Below, one piece after another: positions 52,407 to 61,469 of a stretch of 64,000 nt of DNA. The position numbers and the translations under genes were made by a program. The notes under the pieces were generated by a model that worked only from the letters and a program-made list of their open reading frames with translations, made no database searches and was not told the DNA's origin. Origin of the DNA: Helicobacter mehlei (GTDB lineage: Bacteria; Campylobacterota; Campylobacteria; Campylobacterales; Helicobacteraceae); NCBI RefSeq assembly GCF_003660265.1, contig NZ_QXQP01000004.1, positions 1-64,000 of the forward strand, read 5' to 3'. Every line of letters starts with the position of its first letter. The first letter of the stretch is position 1.

Positions 52407-55175
52407 TTAAGGGCGTGCTAAAGAGTTGGTAACCTGCGGGGTCTGGGTCCTATAGGGGCTTAAATTGGGGCGGGGGGTGTTGGTGCGCACCGCGTGCATA
52501 AAGCTTTTAAAGGCATAGGCTAGTTTGGTGGGGTCCTCTGGGTCTTGGGGGTTGTAAAGGGGGGTTTGTATGTGCTTGATACTTTGGACATTGCCTAGTG
52601 CCTCGCTCTCTAGGTCCTCTGTTTGCGCGCTGGTGTATTTGATGCCCTCATCGCCCTTGCGCTTGCTCCAATCATAGCCCAAGAACTCTACAATCTTAGC
52701 CTTGTTGTTTTTATTATCGCTCTTTTTATCCGGAGGGCTTTTTAGAATCAGCACCTCTTCGCCCTGAATGAGGGCAAAGAGGCGCATTTTTTCTAACTCT
52801 AGGGCGTGCATTTGCTCTAGGGCTTGCTCTCTTTGCCATGCCTTTAAGGTGTCTTGGTAGTCTTTGCTTTTAAAATACGCGTTTTGTTGGGCTTTGCCCT
52901 CTTGCTTGGGGTCTTTGGCATAAAAGCTAGAAGCTTTAAACCACTCTTGTTTAAGCCCCTCTGTGGGGAGCTTTTTTTTAAAGGTTTTGGGCTCTTTACT
53001 CTCAAAATCGCTAAAATACTCGCTAAAGCTCCGCTCTAGGGCTGGATTTAAGTTTTTGTCCGTCATGAAGGCTTTAAAGTCCGCATAAGGGTAGCCCCTA
53101 AAGGCGCAATATTCTTTTAAAAACTCTGTTTGCTTGAAGTCTTTTTCAAGCTTGTTTTCTTCAAAATTGGCTTTAGTCAGCGCGTCCAATAAATCGGTGC
53201 TGTATTTTTGCGCCTTTTGGGCGAATAAAATGATGGTCTGCGTGCCCGTGCTCCCAAAGGTGCGCGAATTGAGTTCCACAATACAGAGCAGTTTAAAATG
53301 CTCTAGCAAGAGGGCGCGGGTTTTTTCATACAGCCCCCCCTTTTGTAAGACGCTCACAGGCAAGATGAGCGCGCATATCCCCCCCTTTTTAAGAAAGTGC
53401 AAAGCGCGCTCTAAAAAGAAACATTCAATGGAGTTATTGTTTTCATAGCTCTTGGGGTCAATGCCACTTTTTAGGCTAAAGGGGTTCAGCGCGCTAGGCT
53501 CGAGCGTGCTTAAAAAACCTTTCACAGAATAGGGAGGGTTGGAGAGAAGGCAATCAAAGCTTTCTAGCTCAAAGCTTTTAGCATATCGGGGGGCGATGAA
53601 GTCTAGCGCGTCTTGAAAAATCACTTGGCTTTGGCTTTTGGGGTTGTGAAAAATGCAGGCGAGTTTGGCGACTTTGGAGAGGTCTTTGTTTTTCTCAATG
53701 CCATGTACTTTCGCGTCCTTGTGGCGCGCCATAAACTCGGTTAAGAAATGCCCCGCCCCACAAGCAAAGTCTAAAACTTTGGGGTGATTTGGCAGGGGGG
53801 GCAAGGAGTGGATGATAAAATTAGTGATGGGCGTGGGGGTGAAAAAACGCCCTTCGGTTTGGTGGATGTGGCGGTTTAAAAAGCCTTCAAATAGATCGCC
53901 TAAGAATTGGTTATTTTGGCTTTGGCTCAAGTGCAGGTCGGCGATAAGCCCAGCCACTTGCACGAGGACTTTAAAGTTGAGGTAAAACTCTTCGGAGTTT
54001 TCCACCTCAATAAAATTAAACTTTTTGATGTTGAAGTATTTTTGTTGATCAAAGATGTCGTCTAATTTTTCTTTAAACTTGCCTTCATAACGCTGGGCTT
54101 CTTTAAAGAGATCGCCAATGGCGCTTTTTTTAACATTGATGACCTGTTTATTAAAGAGTTCTTTAATGCCCATTTCATAGAGGTTTAAAAGTCTGTCGCA
54201 GTACAAAAAGGGGTTGTCTGAGATCACGCCCTTGTAGGTGAATTGTAGGTCATTAGGGTTTTTGATTTCATCAATCACCTTACACAAGAACAAATCCACA
54301 AGGATATAAAAGCTGTTTTCGTAATTGCCAATAGAATGGTGGCGTAAAATGGTGGCAAATTCGTGGTAAATGCTTGAGATTTGATCGGCAGAGACGGCGC
54401 GTAGGTCCTCAAGGCTGTATTTTGTTTTGCCAATGTTGTAGGCTTGGATGTCTTCTTCAAAAATGCCCTTCGTGGTGAAGGCGTTTGAATAGGTTTGACT
54501 CCAGACTTCAAAATAGCTTTTGGCGTTGGTGTTGGCTGGATCGCTAAAGCCGCGTTTTTTGTCCTCCTGCTTACAATCGCGGTTCAAACGCTCTAAATGT
54601 TCGGGATTGTCCTGCATAGAAATTAAGCGCATGTCAGCTGTGTGCGCGTCTTTGAAAGTGAGTAGGCACAGGTAGGGGATTTTATGCACGGCGTAATAAC
54701 TAAAGAGCTGGTCGCCATTTTTGAGCGTGGCGTTCCATGCCTTGCTAAACTCATTCCCATAAGTTTTATTTTCAATGAGCACAAGGGGGTTAAATTCTTG
54801 ATTGAGCACTAAAATATCCCCATAAACTTGTTGGTTATGCCCCACTTTAAAGGTGGGTTCTAAAATGATGTGCTTTGGGGCGTATCCCTTTTCTAGGAGC
54901 TTATGCACCGCCACCAAACACACAAAGTTTTCATTAGAGCTAAAATTAGTCGTGGTGTTGCGGTGGATAATAAAGCCTGTACTAGGATCATCATTGCTAG
55001 GGTAATCGCCCTCTTTAAAACGATGATCTAGGGGAGAGTAGGCGATTTTTTTGTGTTTGAAATCTACGCAAATTTGGGCGTTATTGGGGTAAGTGTATTC
55101 AAAAACCTCGCCCTTGCGTGCTTCAAAGCCTAGAGAGTTTAAGATGTCTTTTAAGTTGTGTTCGCTGATCACCAT
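52407..55175 (-). CDS. Type IIG-like restriction endonuclease/N6-adenine methyltransferase
   Basis: A 922-residue fused R-M polypeptide. The N-terminal HSDR_N-like nuclease has D120 in VYGDILVL and E135-x-K137 in LIENKTYG, a PD-(D/E)xK core. The helical methylase domain follows, with AdoMet motif VLDFACGAGHFL near residue 468 and catalytic NPPYS near 547. The frame ends TPQVTNSLARP. In the next frame, past its likely true end, the sequence reads DPAGYQLFSTPLRELIDFSKAV and then, after another shift, DRTISLNPKQASLNPFEG leading into the first TRD. The gene was therefore probably one continuous nuclease-methylase-specificity protein, now interrupted near 52450 and 52385. Confidence 0.85.
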   Translation of the reverse strand: MVISEHNLKDILNSLGFEARKGEVFEYTYPNNAQICVDFKHKKIAYSPLDHRFKEGDYPSNDDPSTGFIIHRNTTTNFSSNENFVCLVAVHKLLEKGYAPKHIILEPTFKVGHNQQVYGDILVLNQEFNPLVLIENKTYGNEFSKAWNATLKNGDQLFSYYAVHKIPYLCLLTFKDAHTADMRLISMQDNPEHLERLNRDCKQEDKKRGFSDPANTNAKSYFEVWSQTYSNAFTTKGIFEEDIQAYNIGKTKYSLEDLRAVSADQISSIYHEFATILRHHSIGNYENSFYILVDLFLCKVIDEIKNPNDLQFTYKGVISDNPFLYCDRLLNLYEMGIKELFNKQVINVKKSAIGDLFKEAQRYEGKFKEKLDDIFDQQKYFNIKKFNFIEVENSEEFYLNFKVLVQVAGLIADLHLSQSQNNQFLGDLFEGFLNRHIHQTEGRFFTPTPITNFIIHSLPPLPNHPKVLDFACGAGHFLTEFMARHKDAKVHGIEKNKDLSKVAKLACIFHNPKSQSQVIFQDALDFIAPRYAKSFELESFDCLLSNPPYSVKGFLSTLEPSALNPFSLKSGIDPKSYENNNSIECFFLERALHFLKKGGICALILPVSVLQKGGLYEKTRALLLEHFKLLCIVELNSRTFGSTGTQTIILFAQKAQKYSTDLLDALTKANFEENKLEKDFKQTEFLKEYCAFRGYPYADFKAFMTDKNLNPALERSFSEYFSDFESKEPKTFKKKLPTEGLKQEWFKASSFYAKDPKQEGKAQQNAYFKSKDYQDTLKAWQREQALEQMHALELEKMRLFALIQGEEVLILKSPPDKKSDNKNNKAKIVEFLGYDWSKRKGDEGIKYTSAQTEDLESEALGNVQSIKHIQTPLYNPQDPEDPTKLAYAFKSFMHAVRTNTPRPNLSPYRTQTPQVTNSLARP

Positions 55176-55305
55176 GTCCCTTTAAAAAGGGGTATTGTAG
55201 CTTAAAGGGGATAAAAAGACTCAAATTTATCCACTAAGTCTAGCTAGCGATCTTGGCCAAAGCTCCTCACTTTGGGGAGCATACTTTTTAGCCCTCGTTG
55301 GAAAT

Positions 55306-56970
55306 CTAGGTTAGTTCTTTGATCTTCTCTAATATCTTTTGGGCGCGCATGTGCAAAAAGGCTTGGTAGTTTTCTAGAACTTTGGGGTTAGCCAAATCGA
55401 TTAAGTGGGTTTGCAGGGTTTGATTAAGGTGTGGATTACTTTGGTGGTATTTTTCAATGTAGATTTTAGGCGGGCTGTCCTTGATTTCTTGGTTGAGCTT
55501 GGCGCTTAAGAAGGTGATATTGGCGATCACATCGGCGTTAAAATCAGGATTGAGGTGTTTTAAGTGGTTTTTGGGGTAGAAGTGGTGGAGATTGCGTTTT
55601 TTGCTCTTGGTGGTGTCGCTCACAAAGAGGTTATCTAAAAGAACTTTGCTATTGTTATCAAAGTCGCAGGGCTCTAAGGTCGCTAGAACGCATAAAATCC
55701 CCCGGTGAAAACCGTTTCTGATATTGATCTTCTCTTCCATTAAAAACTCTTTGGTAGTAGTGCGAGGCAATTCTTTTTTAAAATCAACGGGTTTTTCCTT
55801 GTGAATCTGCTCGACCAAACCTAATTGTTTTAAGAGAGTGTCGCCCGTTATGTTATTGCTGAAAAACATGCTACGGAACAACAAGCATCTTAAATTGGCA
55901 ATTTGCTTGGCATTGGGGCTTTTATGCTCGCTTAGGGCAAAAAAATACGCCATGAGCATGAGCGAGCCCACAGAGGGCAAGAAGTCAAAGGAGGGGATTT
56001 TAAGATCGTGCTTGAGCAAGTGGGCAGCATGGATAAAACAAGGGGCGATAAAATCCCATGTTTGTTGCACCTTTTCGGGTTCTAGTCTTAAGATAGTGGC
56101 GATAGCGATTTTTTTAGTTAAATTCTCTTGGATATTGGAACGCAACCAATACGAAATGAGTTGCAAGACCACCATAGGGTGGTCAAAAGCATAGTCTAAC
56201 TGGTCAAGCTCGGCACGCAAGGTCCTAAACTTGGCTTCTAAATCAAAACCCGGATGGGTGATGATGGTTTGGGTGGAATCGGTGCTGGGGGGGATGTAAA
56301 ACTTGGCGCACATCACTTCAAAGGGGGTTAATTTTGTCCCCCCCGTGTTGATACGGGCAAAAACCTCAACAATTTTATCCAAAGAGGCATTGGTGATTTC
56401 AATCACGGGGAAGCGGTATTTTTCGATTTTCTGTTTAAACTTTTCAAAGCGTTTTGCTTCTTGTAGGCTCAAGTTGTATTTTTCTTGTATCTCCAAAATG
56501 CTTTGGCTGATGAGGTCATACACGCTCACCGCCACCTCGTTAGTTTCAGCTTTTGGGTCGCGCACAAAGCAAAAATCCCGCTCTTCGTCGGATTCTAGTC
56601 TTAGCATGATGTCCTGATAGTCATCCGCTACTCTAGGACTTCTTTGCACCCTGAGACCCTGATAGATCATAAAAAGTGCGGTGATCCGTTGTTGCCCATC
56701 TAACACATAATAAATCTCACCCGCCTTGGGCTCTTTTAAAAACACTTGCCCAATCTCTTTATTGGCCTGTAAGCGTTCTTTTGTGCGCCACACCACAAAA
56801 CTCCCCGTAGGATAGCTCCTAACCAAACTATCGATGAATTTAGCAACCTGATCTTTCTTCCACACAAAATCCCGTTGGAATCTAGGGATTTGGTATTCCC
56901 CCTCTAGCAAGCAATGGATGAGCTCTTGACAATCCTTCTCGCTATAATTACAAAAAAAACCCTCTTGCAT
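55306..56970 (-). CDS. DUF262/DUF1524 (GmrSD-like) protein
   Basis: A 554-residue protein. The N-terminal DUF262 (ParB/GmrS-like) domain shows YQIPRFQRDFVWKKDQVAKF (about 26-45) and the hallmark YVLDGQQRITALF (about 88-100). The C-terminal half carries a DUF1524/HNH-like LHHFYPKNHL followed by FLSAKLNQEIKDSPP. This pairing is that of GmrSD type IV restriction enzymes, which use NTP to cut DNA with modified (e.g. glucosylated hydroxymethyl) cytosine, and of BrxU. It lies four bases before flgE on the same strand and 130 bases from the type IIG gene. Anti-phage role inferred from family and position. Confidence 0.8.
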   Translation of the reverse strand: MQEGFFCNYSEKDCQELIHCLLEGEYQIPRFQRDFVWKKDQVAKFIDSLVRSYPTGSFVVWRTKERLQANKEIGQVFLKEPKAGEIYYVLDGQQRITALFMIYQGLRVQRSPRVADDYQDIMLRLESDEERDFCFVRDPKAETNEVAVSVYDLISQSILEIQEKYNLSLQEAKRFEKFKQKIEKYRFPVIEITNASLDKIVEVFARINTGGTKLTPFEVMCAKFYIPPSTDSTQTIITHPGFDLEAKFRTLRAELDQLDYAFDHPMVVLQLISYWLRSNIQENLTKKIAIATILRLEPEKVQQTWDFIAPCFIHAAHLLKHDLKIPSFDFLPSVGSLMLMAYFFALSEHKSPNAKQIANLRCLLFRSMFFSNNITGDTLLKQLGLVEQIHKEKPVDFKKELPRTTTKEFLMEEKINIRNGFHRGILCVLATLEPCDFDNNSKVLLDNLFVSDTTKSKKRNLHHFYPKNHLKHLNPDFNADVIANITFLSAKLNQEIKDSPPKIYIEKYHQSNPHLNQTLQTHLIDLANPKVLENYQAFLHMRAQKILEKIKELT

Positions 56971-56973
56971 GCC

Positions 56974-58782
56974 CTACTTCTTCAAGTTGATCGCCTCTTT
57001 GACCAAGTCATCCCCTGTGGTGAAGGCCTTAGCGTTCATCGAATAGCCCCTTTGCATCAAGATCAAATTTGTTAAAGATCGCCCCGCATCCACATTGCTA
57101 CTCTCCAAATACTTGTGCATGATCTTGCCAAATTTGAGCTTGCCATCATCGCGATCCCAGCCTATAATCGGGTTACCGCTCAAGGGGGCAGCCCGTCCAT
57201 TGCGGGTGGTGTTCTCAATGTCAAATAAATTACTCCCCACTTTTTTAAGCCCTTGATCGTTGGTGAAGGTGGCGATCCCCACACGCCCCATCGTCTCAAT
57301 CGCGCCATTGCTGAAGGCCAAATGAATCACGCCATCATCATCAATGCGCATGTTTTGCAACAAACCCTTGGGTTTGCCATCTTGAGAGATTTGGATAATT
57401 CGCGAATCTTCATAAGGTTCATCACTGGAGCTATAATCATCGCTCTTATCAATGGAGTAGGTCAAGGGGTTGCCCTTAAAATTCAGAGTTACGGGCTGGG
57501 CGTGCATTTTGCCTGCTTTATCAAAGCTGATTGTTTGGCGTACTGATTTGGGGGTGATGGGCGTTTTATCCCGCATCTCCAAAATGGAGCTTTCCACATC
57601 CCATTTTTCTTCTGTAGGCGTGGGGCTTAGGGGGTCTTTGGTGCTGGTCATAAAATAGTCGCTTTTGAGCAAATACTTTTCCCCCCCCTTGTCGTAAATC
57701 TCAGCGGTGGTGCTATAAAAGGGGATGCGGATGGGCACGGAATCTCGACCTTCATTTTTCTTTAAGATCATGCCATTGGCAATCCAGCCTAACTTTTCTG
57801 CCATGTGCCCGCCGATAAACAGAGTCGCTTCTGGGTCGCTGGGGTTTTTGATCTGCAATAATAAAGGCGAGATCACATCCCCGGGGCGGCTTTTGACAAC
57901 ATCTAAATCTAATTTCGCCTTGCTTTGGAGTAATTTTTTCAGATCGCCCAAAGTCCTAAACTCATTGTTTTCAACCCCCCCTGTGCCGTATTTAAAGACT
58001 AAATCTTGCGCCATGTCGCCCTTGACGATCATGATCTCTAAATTCCGATGCACGGGCAGATCTAAAGACTCGTTGTCATCATTGGCCAGAGCGTTAGCAT
58101 CTTGATTTAAAAAGCGATCGTTAATCAGCTGCCCGTTTTCATCTAACAAATATTGCTCGGCGGGGCGGACATGGTTTTTAGGGTTGAGATTCACACTCAT
58201 ATTCACTTTAGTCGTTAAAACGGGCTGGTATTGCACATCTCTTGGCAAATACAGCGTGCTAAGTTTGCCACTCTTTAAAATCTTGGCTTCCTCATCTGGA
58301 TTGCCCGCCATCAAAACGCCATTTTTAATCTTGTGCAAGTCGATGCCATAGACATAATAGCCATGGGCATTCACAATATAGCCATCAGCATCCCGTAAGA
58401 AATTCCCATCTCGGGTGTAAAAATTCTCTTGAGCTTGTTTGTAGCCATCCTTGTTGATCTCCATCGTGCCGTTTTTATTAGGTCCCACAATAAACCACCC
58501 GCTCCCCTGATAAGCCATGTTAAAATCTGAATCGCTGGGCATATATTCGCCATCTTTATCTGAGATGGCATTGCTCCCCGCTCTCACCCCAAAGTTGCGA
58601 TCATCGGCGGTGATGTTGCTACTCCCAAGTGAATCTAGATGCGCTGAAAAGAGCGATTTAAACTCGGGGTTGTTGGCTCGGTAGCCCACGGTGTTAATGT
58701 TGGCGATGTTGTTAGACAAACTATCGATGCCAAATTGGTGGGTTTTGATGCCTGAATAGGCGTTGAGTAAGGTATCATTCAT
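56974..58782 (-). CDS. flgE2: Flagellar hook protein, FlgE2-type (HP0908-like)
   Basis: A 602-residue hook-family protein. The N-terminal rod/hook signature is NAYSGIKTHQFGIDSLSNNIANINTVGYRAN, and the C-terminal helix ends RSLTNLILMQRGYSMNAKAF, both needed for axial assembly. Length and position behind flgD match HP0908 (about 605 residues), not the main 718-residue hook protein HP0870. It may be a hook or an alternative hook/rod extension. It is two bases downstream of flgD in the fliK-flgD-flgE operon. Confidence 0.9.
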   Translation of the reverse strand: MNDTLLNAYSGIKTHQFGIDSLSNNIANINTVGYRANNPEFKSLFSAHLDSLGSSNITADDRNFGVRAGSNAISDKDGEYMPSDSDFNMAYQGSGWFIVGPNKNGTMEINKDGYKQAQENFYTRDGNFLRDADGYIVNAHGYYVYGIDLHKIKNGVLMAGNPDEEAKILKSGKLSTLYLPRDVQYQPVLTTKVNMSVNLNPKNHVRPAEQYLLDENGQLINDRFLNQDANALANDDNESLDLPVHRNLEIMIVKGDMAQDLVFKYGTGGVENNEFRTLGDLKKLLQSKAKLDLDVVKSRPGDVISPLLLQIKNPSDPEATLFIGGHMAEKLGWIANGMILKKNEGRDSVPIRIPFYSTTAEIYDKGGEKYLLKSDYFMTSTKDPLSPTPTEEKWDVESSILEMRDKTPITPKSVRQTISFDKAGKMHAQPVTLNFKGNPLTYSIDKSDDYSSSDEPYEDSRIIQISQDGKPKGLLQNMRIDDDGVIHLAFSNGAIETMGRVGIATFTNDQGLKKVGSNLFDIENTTRNGRAAPLSGNPIIGWDRDDGKLKFGKIMHKYLESSNVDAGRSLTNLILMQRGYSMNAKAFTTGDDLVKEAINLKK

Positions 58783-58784
58783 TT

Positions 58785-59939
58785 TTAACTCTTTTGTGTG
58801 TTAAGCCCCTGAAATAAGGGCGGGCGTGTGGGACTAGCTATCTTTGGATGCTCTTGAGCACTTGGGGTGTGGTGTTCTTGAGGCTTGGGGGTGCTTAGAG
58901 TTTTAGGCGGGGTTTGGGGGCTAGCTTGTGCGGTGGAATTTGTTGGCTTGGTGTGGGTGGGGCTAGCTTGTGCGCTTGGTTGCTTGTGGGGCTGGGTGGG
59001 TGTGTTAGGGCTTTTAGTGGGCGTGCTTGCTTGGGTGTTCTGGGGAACTTTTTGGGGCGTGCTCTGCGTGTGGGTTTTAGATTGCACCAAGTGGGCTAAA
59101 CCCTCCCGCTGTTCTTTTTCTTGGCGGGTCGTGTTTTTGTCATAAAACTCTAGGGCACTATCCATAGGCAAGATCATCTCCCCCATACGCAACATAGGCT
59201 TGCCCTTGTCAAACACCACGCTTTGCACCTCGCCCCGCCCGATACGCGTATGCAAGTATTTATTGGTCTTGGGGTCTAAATTATATTGTGCGAACACCTC
59301 ATAAGTGCCTGCCTCTACGGGCTTACCCTGTGCATTCAGCCCGTCCCATTCAAACTTGACATAACCTTGCTTGCCACTATCCCCCTTTAAAGACAAAGTG
59401 CGGACTAATTGCTTATCTTTGTCATAAATTTGGACATCTGCCGTGCCTTCAGCGGTGTTAATGGGTTCATCAAAGTAGAGTGAGAAATCCACCTTGCCCT
59501 TAGTAACATTGATCCCCTTGACATCGGTTTCAGCGATCTTGCCAATCATGGTTACGCTGTTTAAGCCGGAGGCTTGAGTCATGACCGCATTGCTTTTGAG
59601 CGTATTATCCACGCCCTTATCTAGGTGCTCCAAAGTCTCCTTAAGCTTGCCCTGAAAATCCTTGAGAGATTGGTTGGTTGCCTTGGTGGATTGCATCGCA
59701 TCGGCAACTTCCTTCATCGCCTTTTTATTCTCCTCTTGCATTTCCACTTGGGTGAGTTGTGCGGTTTGGCTGATGATTTTGTCTGTCTCCATGGGGGCTG
59801 TTGGGTCTTGATTTTTGAGTTGCTCCAAAAAGAGTTTCATAAAAGCGTCTTTGTCTAGACCATTGGCGATTTTAGGCTCGTGTTTTTTCTTTTCCATCGC
59901 CGCCTTTGCGCCGGTTACCTCTGCTAAATCAATTGGCAT
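58785..59939 (-). CDS. flgD: Flagellar hook-capping protein FlgD
   Basis: A 384-residue FlgD: N-terminal FMKLFLEQLKNQDPTAPMETDKIISQTAQL signature and a Tudor/FnIII-like domain (FEWDGLNAQGKPVEAGTYEVFAQY). The last 110 residues are a Pro/Thr/Gln/Ser-rich, low-complexity extension (e.g. KSPNTPTQPHKQPSAQ), which makes it longer than H. pylori FlgD (about 300). It caps the growing hook. GAGGCGG lies near the ATG; 49 bases separate it from fliK. Confidence 0.93.
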   Translation of the reverse strand: MPIDLAEVTGAKAAMEKKKHEPKIANGLDKDAFMKLFLEQLKNQDPTAPMETDKIISQTAQLTQVEMQEENKKAMKEVADAMQSTKATNQSLKDFQGKLKETLEHLDKGVDNTLKSNAVMTQASGLNSVTMIGKIAETDVKGINVTKGKVDFSLYFDEPINTAEGTADVQIYDKDKQLVRTLSLKGDSGKQGYVKFEWDGLNAQGKPVEAGTYEVFAQYNLDPKTNKYLHTRIGRGEVQSVVFDKGKPMLRMGEMILPMDSALEFYDKNTTRQEKEQREGLAHLVQSKTHTQSTPQKVPQNTQASTPTKSPNTPTQPHKQPSAQASPTHTKPTNSTAQASPQTPPKTLSTPKPQEHHTPSAQEHPKIASPTRPPLFQGLNTQKS

Positions 59940-59988
59940 GACCGCCTCCTGAATCTAAATGTCTGCCATTATACCCAAAAGTCTTTAA

Positions 59989-61429
59989 TCATGCATACTG
60001 GGGTAGACCTACCTTGTTTGGCTCTTGAGGGGAGTTGGGCTCATCATTTTTGATGGGTTGGGGATTTTGCTGGGGTTGGGGATTGGCAAAGTGCCCTTGT
60101 TGTTGCTGTTGTTGCGCACCTTGTTGGAAGCCCCCCCCCTGCCCCCCACCATGGCTACTAAAACTCAAATTAACATCGCTAAAGCCCATCTGTGCAAGAT
60201 TTTGGCGTAATTCGTTTTGATAAGAGGAGAGTAGAGCACTCACGGGGGCACTAGAAGCCACACTCACCTGTATATTCTTGCCCACCTGTTGGATCACCAC
60301 ATCCACTTTGCCTAATTTATCGGGGTTGAGCTCCATAGAAAGTTTGGTGATAGGGGGCTTGAAGTCTAGGAGTTCTTGGCGTAGGGTAGTGGCAAAATTT
60401 TTCAAGGTCTCCTTAATTTGGGGGGCTTGGATTGGGGATTTGCTCTCTAGATGGGCATTATGGGCGTTGTTGTGGGCACTCTCAATGGCTTTGGGCTTAG
60501 AATCCTCATCGCCCTCTTTGGAGATGGGATTTTGTGCAGGTCCATATAAAGGCAAGCGGTTGGGATCAAAAGATAGGGGGATAAATGTGCGCTTGGGTTT
60601 TAAAGGACCCTCTAAGGCTTGCTTAAATGCTTCTTTGATCTCGCGATCATTGGTGGCATTGTCCTTGATGGGTGCATGGCGGGGCATGGGTTTTTGCTCT
60701 AGGAGGTGGGCTAGGGGTGTGGTGGGGGCTTTGGTGGCCTGTGGGGCTGGAGTTTGGGTGGTTTTAGGCTTTAAAAGCTCCTGAGTGGATAATTTGGTTG
60801 TTTTTTCAGATTTGTCCATCTCCTCCTTAGAGGTCTTTTTTTGATCCAAATCATCTAAAATTGCCTTGTTTGGATTGACTAGGGGGGTGTTTTTGGCAAT
60901 CTCTTTGGGATTGATTTTGCCAAGAGTGTTTTTTTCCACATCGCCCTTATCATCTTTTTCATGCTTGATTGTGCCCAATTTTAGTTGCTTGGCACTCTCT
61001 AAGTTTTTGATGTCTGAAAGTTTGGCTTGCTTGCCATGGAGTTTAACATCTTTAGGGGCTTTGGCGTGCTGGAGCAAATCCAAAGGGGGTTGTTTTTTGC
61101 CAAGCTTTTCGGGTTTTTCAGGCTTGAGTTGGGTGTTTTTCTTGGAGTTGAGTAAATGGGCTAGGGGGCTATCAGGGGCAATGTGCTCGGGTAGTTTGTT
61201 TTTGAGCTCTTTAAGTTCCTTGCCCTTTTTGGGGACTTTTTTTAAGATCAACTTTGGGCTTGTCTGCTTTGGCCTCTGTTTTTTTGCCGTGTTCTTTCTT
61301 TTTGAGCTCTAAGAGTTTTTTAAAAGCATCCTTGCTTTTTTCGGAGGTTTTTTTATGGCTGGAATGTGTGGGTCCCTTGCTGACAACTTTTGGTGCTTCC
61401 ACATGTGTAGGACTGAGTGCCACGACCAT
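59989..61429 (-). CDS. fliK: Flagellar hook-length control protein FliK, split by a frameshift at an A7 run
   Basis: FliK is the secreted ruler that fixes hook length and flips export specificity. The 3' frame (61251-59989) has the Lys-rich ruler and the C-terminal switch domain LSMELNPDKLGKVDVVIQQVGKNIQVSV, and a Gln-rich tail. The 5' frame (from 61429 or GTG 61423) starts MVVALSPTHVEAPK and ends out of frame after KPKVDLKKSPQKG. Dropping one A of an A7 run (plus-strand T7, 61237-61243) gives DLKKVPKKGKELKELKNK and about 479 residues. HP0906 counterpart, first gene of the operon with flgD and flgE, behind a sigma-54 promoter. Either phase-variable or a sequencing indel. Confidence 0.85.
60131..60139. 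repeat. C9 run (coding G9) near the FliK C-terminus
   Basis: Nine C on the plus strand encode the in-frame GQGGGFQQG segment just after the conserved FliK domain. It is in frame here; slippage would alter only the Gln/Pro-rich tail. Confidence 0.7.
61237..61243. repeat. T7 run (coding A7) at the fliK frame break
   Basis: Seven T on the plus strand mark the point where the two fliK frames meet; A6 in the coding strand restores a single frame. Confidence 0.7.
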
Positions 61430-61451
61430 CCTTTGATTTTTGACTCATGCA

Positions 61452-61467
61452 AGCAAACTCAATTCCA
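61452..61467 (-). promoter_or_regulatory. Probable sigma-54 (RpoN) promoter of fliK-flgD-flgE
   Basis: On the minus strand TGGAATTGAGTTTGCT has the invariant GG-N10-GC spacing of -24/-12 promoters. It lies in the 40-base gap between the DUF285 stop and the fliK start, about 23 bases upstream of the start. HP0906 is recalled as RpoN-controlled in H. pylori, activated by the FlgS-FlgR system; flgS lies at 20872. Confidence 0.65.
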
Positions 61468-61469
61468 CT

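Noticed and set aside
58885-59145. Hydrophobic plus-strand ORFs (VGLACALGCLWGWVGV type) suggesting a membrane protein
   Set aside because: They are the reverse frame of the Pro/Thr/Gln-rich tail of FlgD; Pro/Thr codons read as Gly/Val/Trp on the other strand.
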